Notes under the pieces: generated by a model
Database searches by the model: none
The model's input: only the letters and a program-made list of their open reading frames with translations
Told to the model about the DNA's origin: nothing
NCBI GenBank assembly: GCA_903918315.1
Contig: CAIXEA010000091.1
Coordinates: 47,127 to 111,126, forward strand
DNA from: an uncultured Acetobacteraceae bacterium
GTDB taxonomy: Bacteria; Pseudomonadota; Alphaproteobacteria; Acetobacterales; Acetobacteraceae
DNA length: 64,000 bases
Direction: 5' to 3'
Made by a program: the position numbers and the translations under genes
Part shown: piece after piece, positions 52,438 to 61,879 of the stretch
Numbering within the stretch: position 1 is the first letter of the stretch
Layout of the letters: each line of letters opens with the position of its first letter

Positions 52438-53125
52438 GTGAGTGTGCCCGTTCAAAACCGGGAAATGTCCACTCCCTCCCGCTGTATCACCAACCAGGGA
52501 GTGTTTTAATACATTATATTAATGGGTCTCCCTGAACGGGATGGCTGGGGTTGGAACAGCACTCTACGGTCTGACGTTATTGGAATATTCGTCGGCGTGG
52601 CTTGGATTCGAAAATGGATAGTGAACGATGTAAGGCTTCAATTCGGCCAGTGAATTGCAAAAATAAGCCCTGAATTGCGCCCGTTTATTTCCGCCTTGGC
52701 TTGGGCGAAAATATCTTCTTATGCAACGATCATCTCTACGGCTTATGTATGCGCGAAATTATTGGAGGCTGGCTTATCTGAATCCGAAGTATTTAATTGT
52801 AATAATATTGCAAAGCCGGTTCTATAGGCACTGCCCTCTTCTGTATCCCTTACGGGATCTAACGAAATCAGCTCACTGCATCATTGGGTTGAGGCAGATC
52901 AAGCGGGGATCGAGCAAACTACAAAAATTATGGACGCAGAGGAGAATCTCAAAAAAGCACGGGAACAACAGAGGCCAGATTCGATCGAAGAGCCCGATTT
53001 TGTTAAGGGTCCGGCGTCATAGGATGACTGAGAGTCCAGATGGTATCGAACGTTCGCGACAGCTCGATAATCCGAAGGCCAAAACCAGCAACCGTCCCGG
53101 CCGATGACATCGCAGGAAGCGATAG
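52438..53125. other. Low-GC stretch between the TA remnant and rlmN, no supported gene
   Basis: About 690 bp, visibly richer in A+T than its neighbours, especially 52600-52960. No confident gene. One plus-strand frame (52654-53022) is open except for a TAG at 52825. It reads like protein in places (SYATIISTAYVCAKLLEAGL; HHWVEADQAGIEQTTKIMDA; EENLKKAREQQRPD) but lacks a start codon. A 128-codon frame at 52721 in another phase is rich in Arg and Lys with no protein-like pattern and was set aside. The segment looks like remnants of acquired DNA. Confidence 0.45.
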
Positions 53126-54316
53126 TCACCCCGACAAAGGCGTCGCCCGAACCCGTTGGCTCTCGGTCTTCAACTGCCCGCAGGCCGCCAGAATATCCCG
53201 CCCGCGTGGTGTGCGCACCGGCGCGGAAATCCCCGCATCGCTCACGATCCGTGCGAACCGGGCCACCGCGGATGGCGTGCTGGTCTCGTATTTGCTGCCC
53301 GGCCAGGGGTTGAACGGGATCAGGTTCACCTTCGCCGGCAGCCCGGCGATCAGGCGGATCAACTCCCGTGCATCGGCCTCGGAGTCATTGACCCCCTTGA
53401 GCATGATATATTCGAACGTGATCCGCCGCGCGTTCGACGACCCCGGGTAGCGCTTGCAGGCCGCGATCAATTCCTTGATCGGGTATTTCCGGTTCAGCGG
53501 CACCAGCTCATCGCGCAAATCGTCGCGCACCGCGTGCAGCGACACCGCCAGGTTCACCCCTAGCTCCGCCCCCGCGCGATCCATCATTGGCACCACGCCG
53601 GATGTCGAGAGTGTGATGCGCCGGCGGGACAGGCCAATTCCCTCACCATCCATCACGATCTTCATCGCCTTGGCGACATTCTCATAATTATACAGCGGCT
53701 CGCCCATGCCCATCAGCACGATGGTTGAGAGCAGGCGCGGCGTCTCTCCCTTGGGGCTCGGCCATTCGCCATAGGAATCGCGCGCGGCCATGAACTGGCC
53801 GACGATTTCGGGCGCGCCGAGGTTGCGCACCAGGGTCTGCGTGCCCGTGTGGCAGAAGCGGCAGGACAGGGTGCAGCCGACCTGGGAGGAAATGCACACC
53901 GCGCCGCGGTCCTCGACGGGGTCGGGGATGTAGACCGTCTCCGCCTCTTGCCCGTCGCGGAATCGGAACAGGAATTTGCGGGTTTCATCGGTGCTGGTTT
54001 GCACCACCGCCGCCTCTGGTCGGCCGATGATGAACCGCTCCGCCAGTTTCTCCTGCAACGGCCGGGCGATGGACGACATCCGGGCGAAATCGGTCACGCC
54101 CTGGTGGTACATCCAGTGCCAGAGCTGCTTCACCCGGAATGGCTTTTCGCCGATGGCGGCAAGCTCCACGCCCAGTTCCGCCCGGTCCATCCCCACCAGG
54201 TCACGCCGCCCGTCGGGCAGGGCCGCGTCGGGCGGGTTAAACAGCGCGGATTTGGCGAGAATGCGGGACCGTTCGTCCGCCGTCAGATCCGTGATGGCGT
54301 TCACTTCGCGGGGCAC
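53126..54316 (-). CDS. rlmN: Dual-specificity 23S rRNA/tRNA A2503/A37 methyltransferase RlmN
   Basis: A 396-residue radical-SAM enzyme that methylates C2 of A2503 in 23S rRNA and A37 in some tRNAs. The iron-sulfur motif CxxxCxxC is Cys148, Cys152 and Cys155 ([12 protein letters not shown]). The conserved [24 protein letters not shown] and [11 protein letters not shown] follow, and the C-terminal methyl-carrier Cys379 is in [12 protein letters not shown]. The start is GTG 54316, inside the end of the IalB-like gene (16-bp overlap). Length is normal. Confidence 0.95.
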   Translation of the reverse strand: MPREVNAITDLTADERSRILAKSALFNPPDAALPDGRRDLVGMDRAELGVELAAIGEKPFRVKQLWHWMYHQGVTDFARMSSIARPLQEKLAERFIIGRPEAAVVQTSTDETRKFLFRFRDGQEAETVYIPDPVEDRGAVCISSQVGCTLSCRFCHTGTQTLVRNLGAPEIVGQFMAARDSYGEWPSPKGETPRLLSTIVLMGMGEPLYNYENVAKAMKIVMDGEGIGLSRRRITLSTSGVVPMMDRAGAELGVNLAVSLHAVRDDLRDELVPLNRKYPIKELIAACKRYPGSSNARRITFEYIMLKGVNDSEADARELIRLIAGLPAKVNLIPFNPWPGSKYETSTPSAVARFARIVSDAGISAPVRTPRGRDILAACGQLKTESQRVRATPLSG

Positions 54317-54861
54317 GCCTTGTTGATCGCGGCGAAAGCCGGGGTGAAGCCCTTGAGGCTGAATGTATCCGTCACCGGCGCGTTGCGCGGCCCGGGGGAG
54401 CGGGTGACGGCCCGGGTACCCTTGTTGAACGCCGCCGTGACCGCCTTGCCGTCACGGGCGAATGCATTGCGCTTGTCGGTGTAGAATTCGAGCCCAGTCT
54501 GGTCGACCTGCGCCGTGACGGTGACATTGGCGGCGAAGGCGAACCCGGCCTCGATCGCCACGGCATCGCGCAATGTCGGCCTCTGGGTCACCGTCAACAC
54601 CACCGGTCCGCGCCCGGGCAAGGCCGGGCTGGAGCTTTGCGCGCGGGTGAAGGCGTAGCAGACGGTGACGCCCCCCTCGTCATGCGTGGCGGCGGTCCAG
54701 TCATCGAACTTGCCGATGGACTTCGGGCCCCCGGCGGCCGGCGCGGGCTTGGCCGCTGGCTTCGCGGGCGTGGCGGGCTTGGGTGTTTGCGCGGACGCAC
54801 TGCCCGCCACCAGCAGGGACAGAGCGAGCGCGGCGAGCAGGCGGGACGACATATTCAACAT
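54301..54861 (-). CDS. Invasion-associated locus B (IalB)-like periplasmic protein
   Basis: A 186-residue exported protein. The signal peptide ([24 protein letters not shown]) is followed by a Pro/Ala/Lys-rich linker and a domain with [27 protein letters not shown] and a late Cys in NKACPAK, the outline of IalB-like proteins of Alphaproteobacteria. Start choice is uncertain: ATG 54861 gives a clean signal peptide, while ATG 54912 overlaps the upstream stop by 4 bp. The name reflects Bartonella; here a general envelope or stress role is likely. It sits between rlmN and the SpoU gene in one overlapping unit. Confidence 0.8.
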   Translation of the reverse strand: MLNMSSRLLAALALSLLVAGSASAQTPKPATPAKPAAKPAPAAGGPKSIGKFDDWTAATHDEGGVTVCYAFTRAQSSSPALPGRGPVVLTVTQRPTLRDAVAIEAGFAFAANVTVTAQVDQTGLEFYTDKRNAFARDGKAVTAAFNKGTRAVTRSPGPRNAPVTDTFSLKGFTPAFAAINKACPAK

Positions 54862-54908
54862 AAGACTCTGAATAGAGCCTGCGCCGTCTGGCAACAAGCG
54901 CAACCACG

Positions 54909-55517
54909 TCATGGCTTGTCTTCTTGGACCGCGTCCTGACGCGTGAGCCAGTCCGGAATTGTCTTGCGGAACCGCGGCACGCCATGACCACTGCGCGCCG
55001 CCGACTCCATCGGTGCTGACGGGCCGCCGGCACCCACCGGCCGTTCCGCGAATCGCCCGTGCTGCAGCAGCCGATCATAGAGGACCAGCGCACCGGCGAC
55101 GGCGAGATTGAGCGCGAAGCGCGTCGGGATCCGCACCACGTGCTGGCAGCGCGCCAGCAGCGCCGGCGACAGGCCGGACCGCTCGGGCCCCAGCACATAG
55201 GCGGCGCTCAGCGGATGGCGGAAGGAGGGCAGGTCGGTCGCGGTATCCAGCAGTTCGATCCCGACCAGGGCGCAGCCGCGCGGCAGGGCCATGTCATCGA
55301 GGGCGTCGAAGCGCCACATTGGCACATGCAAAGGCGTGTCGGCGGTATCCGCGTGGCGCCCGGCGCGGGCGTCCCAGCCGGTGCCGATGGTAAAACAAAA
55401 TGACGCGCCGAAGGCATGCGCGGTGCGCAGCAAGGCGCCAACATTCGCCGACTTCGATACGCCCTCCGCGCCGATGCCGAAATAGCCCCGCCCTGCCGTG
55501 CCTCTGGTCTCGACCAT
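54909..55517 (-). CDS. SpoU/TrmH-family RNA 2'-O-methyltransferase
   Basis: A 202-residue SPOUT (knotted) methyltransferase. Motif 1 is GVSKSANVGALLRTAHAFGAS, motif 2 AYVLGPERSGLSPALLARC, and motif 3 VRIPTRFALNLAVAGALVLYD, which differs slightly from the usual SLNVSVAAGI. It transfers a methyl group from SAM to a ribose of tRNA or rRNA; the target is not identifiable. ATG 55517 is face-to-face with the divergent methyltransferase gene (their starts overlap within CCATGG). Its stop overlaps a possible start of the IalB-like gene. Confidence 0.88.
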   Translation of the reverse strand: MVETRGTAGRGYFGIGAEGVSKSANVGALLRTAHAFGASFCFTIGTGWDARAGRHADTADTPLHVPMWRFDALDDMALPRGCALVGIELLDTATDLPSFRHPLSAAYVLGPERSGLSPALLARCQHVVRIPTRFALNLAVAGALVLYDRLLQHGRFAERPVGAGGPSAPMESAARSGHGVPRFRKTIPDWLTRQDAVQEDKP

Positions 55518-55539
55518 GGCGGCGGTCTATGACGCCGGC

Positions 55540-56781
55540 ATGTCCGACGCAACCGATGATCAACTCGCGGCACAATATGAGGCATTCCCCTACCCGCGGC
55601 GCGATCCGCGCGATGAGGCGAAACGCCTGATCGTCGGCAGTCCCGGCCATCTGTTGGAGATTGACCACTGGGTGTTCGGCGCCCGGCGCCCCGTGAGCCG
55701 GCCACTGCACGCCCTGATCGCCGGCGGCGGCACCGGCGATGCCACGGTGATGCTGGCGCAGCAGATGATCAGCGCCGGCCGGACCGGGCGGGTCACCTGG
55801 CTCGACCGGTCCTCGGCGTCGCGGCGCATCGCGCAAAGCCGGGCGAGCGCGCGCAAGCTGGACAATATCGTGTGGGAGCAGCGGTCGCTGCTTGACCTCC
55901 CGGACTCCGGGCTGGGCCTGTTCGACTACATCGATTGCTGCGGCGTTCTGCACCATCTGCCCGATCCGGCGGCGGGACTGCGGGCCTTGACGTCGGTGCT
56001 CGCCTCCGATGGCGGTCTGGGGCTGATGGTGTACGCGCCGCATGGCCGCACCGGTGTCTACATGATTCAGGACGCCCTGCGCCTGCTCGCGCCGCCGGAG
56101 GACGAGCCCGCGGCGCGGGTGGATATCGCCCGCCGGGTGATGCGCCATCTGCCCGAAACGGCCTGGCTGCGCGGCAATCGCGGCATTGAGGACCACATCA
56201 AGGGTGGCGATGCGGGGTTATATGACCTGCTGCTCAACCCGCGCGACCGATCCTTCACCGTGCCGGCGCTGCATGCGCTGCTGGCCGATGCCGGTCTGCG
56301 GCCGACGGCCTGGGTGGAGCCCTTGCGCTATGACCCGGCGCCGCTCCTCCCCGATCCCAGGCTGCGGGCGCGGCTGAGCGGGCTCGATTCCCTCCAGCAG
56401 GCCACCCTGGCGGAGGCTCTGGCGAGCAATATGTCGGCCCATATCGTCTACTGCGTGCGCGCTGACAATCCGGTCACCCGCGCGGACCCCTTCGCCGCCG
56501 AGGCGGTGCCCATCGGCCGGGAGGTGACGGGCGCGCAGCTTGCGCAGGCCATTCGCCCCGACGGTACCATGATGATCGGGCTGGATGGTTTGCAGATACC
56601 GTTGGCCCTGCCGCCGCTCGCGCCGGCGATCCTCCGCCTGGTCGATGGCGTGCGGTGCGTGGGTGCGATCGCTGCGGCGATGCCTGCCATCGCACCGGAC
56701 CGATTTGGCCAGGCGTGGCGGGATACGTTCGTCCCGCTGGAACGGGTCAATCGGTTGTTGCTGGCAGCACCACGGGCCTGA
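55540..56781 (+). CDS. Class I SAM-dependent methyltransferase with C-terminal extension
   Basis: A 413-residue protein. The N-terminal half is a class I methyltransferase fold: QYEAFPYPRRDPRDEAKRL at the start, SAM motif LIAGGGTGDATVMLAQ (about 56-71), acidic strand end TWLDRSS, and FDYIDCCGVLHHLPDPAAGLRAL. The C-terminal 150 residues are a separate less conserved region. Proteins beginning with the same block are common in Alphaproteobacteria, but I know of no defined substrate. ATG 55540 is preferred; ATG 55516 in the same frame overlaps the divergent SpoU start. It is convergent with the regulator remnant, overlapping by 35 bp. Confidence 0.85.
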   Translation: MSDATDDQLAAQYEAFPYPRRDPRDEAKRLIVGSPGHLLEIDHWVFGARRPVSRPLHALIAGGGTGDATVMLAQQMISAGRTGRVTWLDRSSASRRIAQSRASARKLDNIVWEQRSLLDLPDSGLGLFDYIDCCGVLHHLPDPAAGLRALTSVLASDGGLGLMVYAPHGRTGVYMIQDALRLLAPPEDEPAARVDIARRVMRHLPETAWLRGNRGIEDHIKGGDAGLYDLLLNPRDRSFTVPALHALLADAGLRPTAWVEPLRYDPAPLLPDPRLRARLSGLDSLQQATLAEALASNMSAHIVYCVRADNPVTRADPFAAEAVPIGREVTGAQLAQAIRPDGTMMIGLDGLQIPLALPPLAPAILRLVDGVRCVGAIAAAMPAIAPDRFGQAWRDTFVPLERVNRLLLAAPRA

Positions 56782-57406
56782 CGGGCGCGCGCAGCAGCGT
56801 GGCCGTGGTCTCATCGATCGGGAAATAGGTCTCGATGAAGAGTTCGGACAAGGTGACGTCCTTGGCGGCGGCGAAGGTGGTCGTCGTGTTGATCACCGAG
56901 AGCGTGCCGTCGATGGTGACGAGGCGAAGGGGCACCGCGACCCCGGGCATATGGGGATCGATGCCGGCGCTGGGGTGGTTCGGATAGGTGTGAAGCTCAT
57001 CCAGCATGCCCCCGAGCACGGGGTCCCGGGACAGGTCGTAGTGGCGGTGAGCGCGGTGGGTGAGCGCCCGCTTCCAGTCGCGCAGGTTTTCGATTCGCGG
57101 CGCCAGGCCCGCCGGGTGCAGCATGATGCGCAGCAAGCTCATGGGGGGGGCGAGCAAGGCGCGATCGACCCCCGCGATCAGGCGCTCGAATGCGCCGTTG
57201 CGCGCCACCACCTGCCAGCGGTTATTGATGGCACAGGCGGGATTGGGTTCCTGAGCCGCGAGGATGAGGTCGATGGTCGTGCCCAGGATCGGGTCATTCA
57301 TCGACCCCACCCCGGACAAGGGCGGGTAACCGGCCGCCTTCAGCAGCGCGTTTCGATCCCTGGGGGGTATGTCCAGATCGTCCACCAAGTCCATGAACCG
57401 CTCCAC
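56747..57406 (-). pseudogene. MmyB-type ligand-binding domain of an XRE regulator, HTH missing
   Basis: A 219-residue frame from GTG 57406 covering the MmyB-like regulator ligand-binding domain: RNALLKAAGYPPLSG, LILAAQEPNPACAINNRWQVVARNGAFERLI, PPMSLLRIMLHPAGLAPRIENL, PLRLVTIDGTLSVINTTTTF, DVTLSELFIETYFPIDE. Full-length members have an XRE helix-turn-helix of about 80 residues before this; here it is absent. Upstream the frame runs back eight codons to a TGA. A few residues in another phase (FLILRRSEADQRHP) could be HTH remnants. It is either a 5'-truncated regulator or, less likely, a stand-alone sensor domain. Confidence 0.65.
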
Positions 57407-57653
57407 ACCGGATGTCGTTGATCTGCTTCAGATCGGCGCAAAATCAGGAAGGACCGCCCGGTGCCACGCATGCGGTCCCGCGCGGAATGGCTCTGAACGC
57501 CAATGCGACACAGGGGAACCGGCACGCCCAACAGAAACGGCCCGATCAGAAAGAACGCTCTGAGCGTGACCTTAAAGTAATCATCAGTCGTCTGCTATCC
57601 ATGAAATGGTAACACGGCTGGCGTGGCAACCGCACTATGGTAATCTTGTCCCC

Positions 57654-58277
57654 ATGACCGAGCCCCGCACCATCGCCGTTTATACCGACTACAAGAGCCC
57701 CTACGCCTTTCTGGCGAAGGATCCGACCTATGCGCTGGAGCGGGATTTTCCGGTTCGCCTGGAGATTTTGCCCTATATCCTCGATATCCCGAGCTATCTC
57801 GGTTCGGCGACGGTGGACGCATTCGGCCAGGTTCTGGACGAAAACCGCAATGCGCATCAATGGCGGCGGGTGCGCTACAGCTACATGGATTGCCGCCGCC
57901 AGGCGCGCAAAGTCGGGCTGACCATCCGAGGCACCCAGAAAATCTGGGACTCCAGCCTGGCCGCGGCCGGTATGTTATTCGCCAAAAGGAACGGCCCGGC
58001 GGTGTTCCGCCGATACCATGATGCGGTGTTCGCTCGGTTTTGGCGCCGCGAACTGGATATCGAACAGCCTGAGGTCATTGCCGCCGTGCTCACGGAAATG
58101 GGCGCCGATGGCAATGCATTCCCGGCCTGGGCGCCAGACGGCATCGCGGAGGTCGCGGCCATCTCCCGCGCCGCGGAAGCCATCGGTGTGTTCGGGGTGA
58201 CCACCTTCGTGCTGGACGGGGAGATTTTCTGGGGCCGCGAACATATCCCCGATCTCCGTGCCATGCTGGCAAGTTGA
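57654..58277 (+). CDS. DsbA/2-hydroxychromene-2-carboxylate isomerase-like protein
   Basis: A 207-residue thioredoxin-fold protein of the DsbA/HCCA-isomerase (kappa-GST-like) group. The N-terminus VYTDYKSPYAFLAKDPT carries SPY where DsbA has CxxC, so it is an isomerase-type or dehalogenase-type member and not a disulfide oxidase. The helical insertion is about 60-165. The end FGVTTFVLDGEIFWGREHIPDLRAML has the conserved VTTF cis-Pro-type turn. ATG 57654 follows family alignment. It precedes the FAH-family gene by 107 bp, and both fit aromatic-acid catabolism (inference). Confidence 0.82.
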   Translation: MTEPRTIAVYTDYKSPYAFLAKDPTYALERDFPVRLEILPYILDIPSYLGSATVDAFGQVLDENRNAHQWRRVRYSYMDCRRQARKVGLTIRGTQKIWDSSLAAAGMLFAKRNGPAVFRRYHDAVFARFWRRELDIEQPEVIAAVLTEMGADGNAFPAWAPDGIAEVAAISRAAEAIGVFGVTTFVLDGEIFWGREHIPDLRAMLAS

Positions 58278-58384
58278 TCGGCTTGCGCTAAAACCCTCCC
58301 GCCGCCTTGTCTGGATCGGGTTTGCCGGGCCGGGTTTAACCGACGCTTTGACTTTCACCCTCCAACCAAAATGGGGAACATCCG

Positions 58385-59230
58385 ATGAAGCTGTTACGCT
58401 ATGGACCCGCGGGCGCCGAAAAGCCCGCCATGCTCGATTCCAAGGGCGGCATCCGTTGCCTCGCCGCCATCGTGCGGGATATCGATGGCTTCGCGCTGTC
58501 CCCGGCGGGGCTGGGCATGCTGGCCGGCATCGACCCGGAGACGCTGCCGCTGGTCGACAACAACCCGCGCATCGGCCCCTGCGTCGTGCGTCCGATCAAC
58601 TATATCTGTATCGGCCTCAACTACTCCGATCACGCTGCGGAAGTGGGCATGCCGTTGCCGAAGGAGCCGATCATTTTTGTGAAGGCGGGTGGGGCGTTCT
58701 CGGGCCCGAATGATGACGTGCTGCGGCCGCGCTTCTCGGAAAAGCTGGACTGGGAGGTCGAGCTTGGCATCGTCATCGGCACCACGGCGCGTTACGTCTC
58801 GGAAGCGGACTCGCTCAATTATGTCGCCGGCTATTGCGTCTGCAACGACGTCAGCGAACGCTCGTTCCAGCTGGAGCGCGGCCCGACCTGGGACAAGGGC
58901 AAGGGCGCCGATACGTTCGGCCCGACCGGTCCGTGGATGGTCACCAAGGATGAGGTGAAGGATCCGCAGAAGCTGAAGCTGTGGACCGAGGTCAACGGCA
59001 AGATGATGCAGAACGGCTCGACCAAAACGATGGTGTTCGGCGTCAAGGAGCTGGTCAGCTATGTCAGCCACTTCATCACCCTGCACCCGGGCGACGTCAT
59101 CGCCACCGGCACGCCCCCGGGCGTGGCCAGCGGCATGAAGCCCGAGCCGAAATTCCTGCAGCCGGGCGATGTCATGCGCCTTGGGATCGAGGGGCTGGGC
59201 ATCCAGACCCAGCGGGTGCTGCAGGCCTGA
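58385..59230 (+). CDS. Fumarylacetoacetate hydrolase (FAH) family protein
   Basis: A 281-residue metal-dependent hydrolase or decarboxylase. A variable N-domain (1-70) leads to the FAH core: YICIGLNYSDHAAEVG (catalytic His), FVKAGGAFSGPNDDV, DWEVELGIVIG with Glu metal ligands, GYCVCNDVSERSFQ (Asp metal ligand), DTFGPTGPWMVT, and TLHPGDVIATGTPPGVASGM. It acts on C-C bonds in 1,3-dicarbonyl or acylpyruvate-type substrates, or as a ureidoglycolate-lyase-like or 2,4-diketo-sugar-acid hydrolase. ATG 58385. Specific substrate unknown. Confidence 0.92.
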   Translation: MKLLRYGPAGAEKPAMLDSKGGIRCLAAIVRDIDGFALSPAGLGMLAGIDPETLPLVDNNPRIGPCVVRPINYICIGLNYSDHAAEVGMPLPKEPIIFVKAGGAFSGPNDDVLRPRFSEKLDWEVELGIVIGTTARYVSEADSLNYVAGYCVCNDVSERSFQLERGPTWDKGKGADTFGPTGPWMVTKDEVKDPQKLKLWTEVNGKMMQNGSTKTMVFGVKELVSYVSHFITLHPGDVIATGTPPGVASGMKPEPKFLQPGDVMRLGIEGLGIQTQRVLQA

Positions 59231-59385
59231 GCCAGCGCGGGGTGTCCGGCGGTGGACGGACCGAAGGTCTGCCGCCAACCCCACGGGTATCGTGCCGCGA
59301 GAGGGGACCCGGACAAGCCGGCCATGACGCGGAGCGGGATGGGTGAGTGGTTTCGCAGGTTGGTCTGTAATCCCGCGATCAGGAT

Positions 59386-59583
59386 CTAGTCATGCCATCT
59401 CACGCCAGATGCGCGGCCGAAGCGCTGGTTGCGCAGCCGCCAGAGTTCCGCCAGGTCGGTCACACCCGGTAGCACCGCGGCAACGCCGCAATTTGGGCAG
59501 AGTGGCGTGTCGCCATCATCGATCCAATCGATGACCTCCTCCGCCGCGAACGTCTGAAGGCAGCAAAAACATCCGCACCACAT
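59386..59583 (-). CDS. Small conserved zinc-ribbon-like protein
   Basis: A 65-residue protein. CGCFCCLQTF near the N-terminus and LCPNCGVAAVLPG in the middle form two Cys pairs, as in a zinc ribbon, with an acidic WIDDGDTP between. Proteins of this pattern are widespread and uncharacterised. ATG 59583 gives the compact form. It diverges from the GT39 gene, whose start is 26 bp away. It is missed easily because of its size. Confidence 0.65.
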   Translation of the reverse strand: MWCGCFCCLQTFAAEEVIDWIDDGDTPLCPNCGVAAVLPGVTDLAELWRLRNQRFGRASGVRWHD

Positions 59584-59609
59584 CCCAGCCCCACGCGTTA
59601 TCAAGCGCC

Positions 59610-61082
59610 ATGATGCTCGATACCGGGTCTTCACCGCAAAGCCGGATTGTGTGGCTGATCGCCGTCACCACGCTGGCCCGGCTGGTGTTCGCCGCCAGCC
59701 TCGGACTGGGCGTTGATGAGAGCTATATGGTTGCGGCCGGTCGGACGATCAGTCTGGGCTATTTCGATCATCCGCCGGCGGCCTGGATTCTGTCCTGGGG
59801 GGCGGCGCATCTGTTCGGGACCGAGGCGCCTTTGGCGGTCCGCCTGCCGTTCATCGCGCTGTTCGCCCTGTCCACCTGGTTGATGGCGCGGCTCGGCGAG
59901 GCGGTCGCGGATGCGCGGGCCGGTCTCTGGGCGGCGGTGCTGTTGAACCTGTCCCCGGTTTTCGGGATCACGGGCGGCAGTTGGGTGTTGCCGGATGGGC
60001 CGTTGCTCTGTGCCCTGCTGGGGGCCGCGCTCTGTCTGGTGCATGCGACGGCGGGCCGCGGGTTCGGCTGGTGGTGCGGGGCCGGGCTGTGCGCCGGTCT
60101 GGCTCTGGCGGCCAAATACTCTGCCCTCCTCAGTATCGGCGGGGCGTTTGTGTATCTGCTGTGCGATCGGGGGCAGCGGCACTGGCTGCGCCGGCCCGCG
60201 CCCTATGCCGCGATGGCTTTGGCTCTGCTGGTCTTCTCACCGGTCGTGCTGTGGAATGCGGATCATGGCTGGGCGTCGTTCGCCTTCCAGGGCGCGCGCG
60301 CGGTGGGCCTGCGGTTCCGCCCGCTGATGCCCCTGACGACCCTGCTGGGGGAGGGGCTGTTCGTTCTGCCCTGGATCTGGGCGCCGATGCTGGTTCTGCT
60401 GGTGCGGGGCCTGTGGAGCCCCGTGGAGCGATTACGGGCGGATCGCCTGCTCGCCTGCCTGGCGGCGCCGCCGATCGTGGCCTTCGCGCTGATTTCGGGG
60501 TGGTCGAGCCAGCGGGTGTTGTTTCACTGGGCGGCCCCGGGCTACCTGATGCTGTTTCCTCTGCTGGGGCGGTGGGTGGCCGCGCACCGCCCCGCCGCGT
60601 GGCTGCGCCGTGCGATCCTGGGCACCGCCGCGTTGCTGGTCCTGGCCATGGCCGCGGTGGGGTTGCAGACCCGCTTCGACTGGCTGGGCGGCGGGCTGGT
60701 GGCGATGATGCGCAAGGACCCGACCCTGGAGGGGATCGACTGGGTGTCGCTGCGCGCGGATCTGACGGCGCGCGGCTTGTTGCCGTCGGGTGTTCTGGTC
60801 GGGATCCCCAATTGGCGCGATGCGGGCAAGATTGGTTATGCGCTGGGGCCGGAGGTGACGGTGCTCTGCCTCAGTCAGGATGCGCGGCAGTTCGGTTTTG
60901 CCCATCCTTTGGCCGCGTATAAGGGGCAGGACGTGCTGCTGCTGTCGCTGGCCCCAACCGCGATGGGGGCTGTATTCGAACGGGTGGAGGCTTTGCCGGA
61001 CAGCGCGGTCCGCCACCGCGGGCGCCTGCTACAGACGGTTTCGGTCGCCCGCGGCTATCAGTTCGCCGGCCGGGCGCCCTGA
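59610..61082 (+). CDS. Glycosyltransferase family 39-type membrane protein
   Basis: A 490-residue polytopic membrane enzyme of the PMT/ArnT class. TM1 is about 12-32, followed by the catalytic loop VDESYMVAAGRTISLGYFDHPPAAWIL with the conserved acidic DE and His-Pro. About ten more hydrophobic helices follow, then a C-terminal soluble domain (about 360-490). Such enzymes transfer a sugar from a polyprenyl-phosphate donor to lipid or protein on the periplasmic face. ATG 59610 (or 59613). It stands alone without other cell-envelope genes next to it. Substrate unknown. Confidence 0.87.
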   Translation: MMLDTGSSPQSRIVWLIAVTTLARLVFAASLGLGVDESYMVAAGRTISLGYFDHPPAAWILSWGAAHLFGTEAPLAVRLPFIALFALSTWLMARLGEAVADARAGLWAAVLLNLSPVFGITGGSWVLPDGPLLCALLGAALCLVHATAGRGFGWWCGAGLCAGLALAAKYSALLSIGGAFVYLLCDRGQRHWLRRPAPYAAMALALLVFSPVVLWNADHGWASFAFQGARAVGLRFRPLMPLTTLLGEGLFVLPWIWAPMLVLLVRGLWSPVERLRADRLLACLAAPPIVAFALISGWSSQRVLFHWAAPGYLMLFPLLGRWVAAHRPAAWLRRAILGTAALLVLAMAAVGLQTRFDWLGGGLVAMMRKDPTLEGIDWVSLRADLTARGLLPSGVLVGIPNWRDAGKIGYALGPEVTVLCLSQDARQFGFAHPLAAYKGQDVLLLSLAPTAMGAVFERVEALPDSAVRHRGRLLQTVSVARGYQFAGRAP

Positions 61083-61087
61083 TCGGA

Positions 61088-61621
61088 TCACGGCCGGATC
61101 AGCTGCGCGTGCAGGTCGTTGGTGAGCGCCTCGACCCGTTCGGCCAATGCCTTCACCGTCTCGGTTAGTTGCGTGTTCTGCTGTAGCATATCGACCAGCA
61201 GCGTGGTTTGGGCGGAGGCGACGGCCTGGCGTTCCTCGCTCGCGCGGTGCAGGTCCTCCCGGTGTTCGGCATCCGCCTGGGCATGGCATTTGTCGCGATC
61301 CGCCTGCCGGGTCTGCGCCAGCAGGATCAGCGGCGCGGCATAGGCGGCCTGCAGGCTGAAGGCGAGATTGAGCAGGATGAACGGATATTCGTCGAATTTC
61401 CAAAACCCGGCGATGTTCACGAGGATCCAGAGACCAACCAGCAGAGTCTGGCTGATAAGGAAGACGGGGGTGCCGAAAAACCGCGCGAAGGCCTCGGCCT
61501 TCAAGGCGAACCAGTCATCGCCGAACACCGAGGTCAGATGCAGATGCGGCGCATGGAAGCGGTAAAATCGCCGCCCGATAAATGATGTCGGCGCGGGCAC
61601 CGTGTTGTCGGAATCGGGCAT
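61088..61621 (-). CDS. DUF1003 membrane protein
   Basis: A 177-residue protein with two hydrophobic segments (about 54-72 and 80-100; LISQTLLVGLWILVNIAGFW and PFILLNLAFSLQAAYAAPLIL), then a cytoplasmic coiled-coil region with LAQTRQADRDK and an Ala/Glu/Gln-rich tail. This is the DUF1003 layout; LNLAFSLQAAYAAPLILL is characteristic. Function is not established. It converges with the GT39 gene (5-bp gap). Confidence 0.88.
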   Translation of the reverse strand: MPDSDNTVPAPTSFIGRRFYRFHAPHLHLTSVFGDDWFALKAEAFARFFGTPVFLISQTLLVGLWILVNIAGFWKFDEYPFILLNLAFSLQAAYAAPLILLAQTRQADRDKCHAQADAEHREDLHRASEERQAVASAQTTLLVDMLQQNTQLTETVKALAERVEALTNDLHAQLIRP

Positions 61622-61879
61622 GCCATTGGTCTCCTGGTGCCGTTTGATGAAAGATCATCCTGGGCGGTGGCCTATCCCTTTTGGTGGCGATACGGAAGCG
61701 GAAAACAGCGATGGCGCTGGCGGCCATAAAAACCACACAAACCCATGCGTTCATGAGGCTGGGATCGAGACCCGGCCGGCGCGTAGCGCGGCGCCGAATT
61801 CTGCGCGATAGTGAGACAGACTGCTCAAACCGGCGACCGGACTTCGGCCCGCCGCCATTGCCATCCAAGGAGACGCAAC

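Noticed and set aside
52721..53107. 128-codon plus-strand frame in the low-GC stretch
   Set aside because: Arg/Lys/Ser-rich translation with no pattern of a folded protein; another phase of the same DNA reads more like protein.
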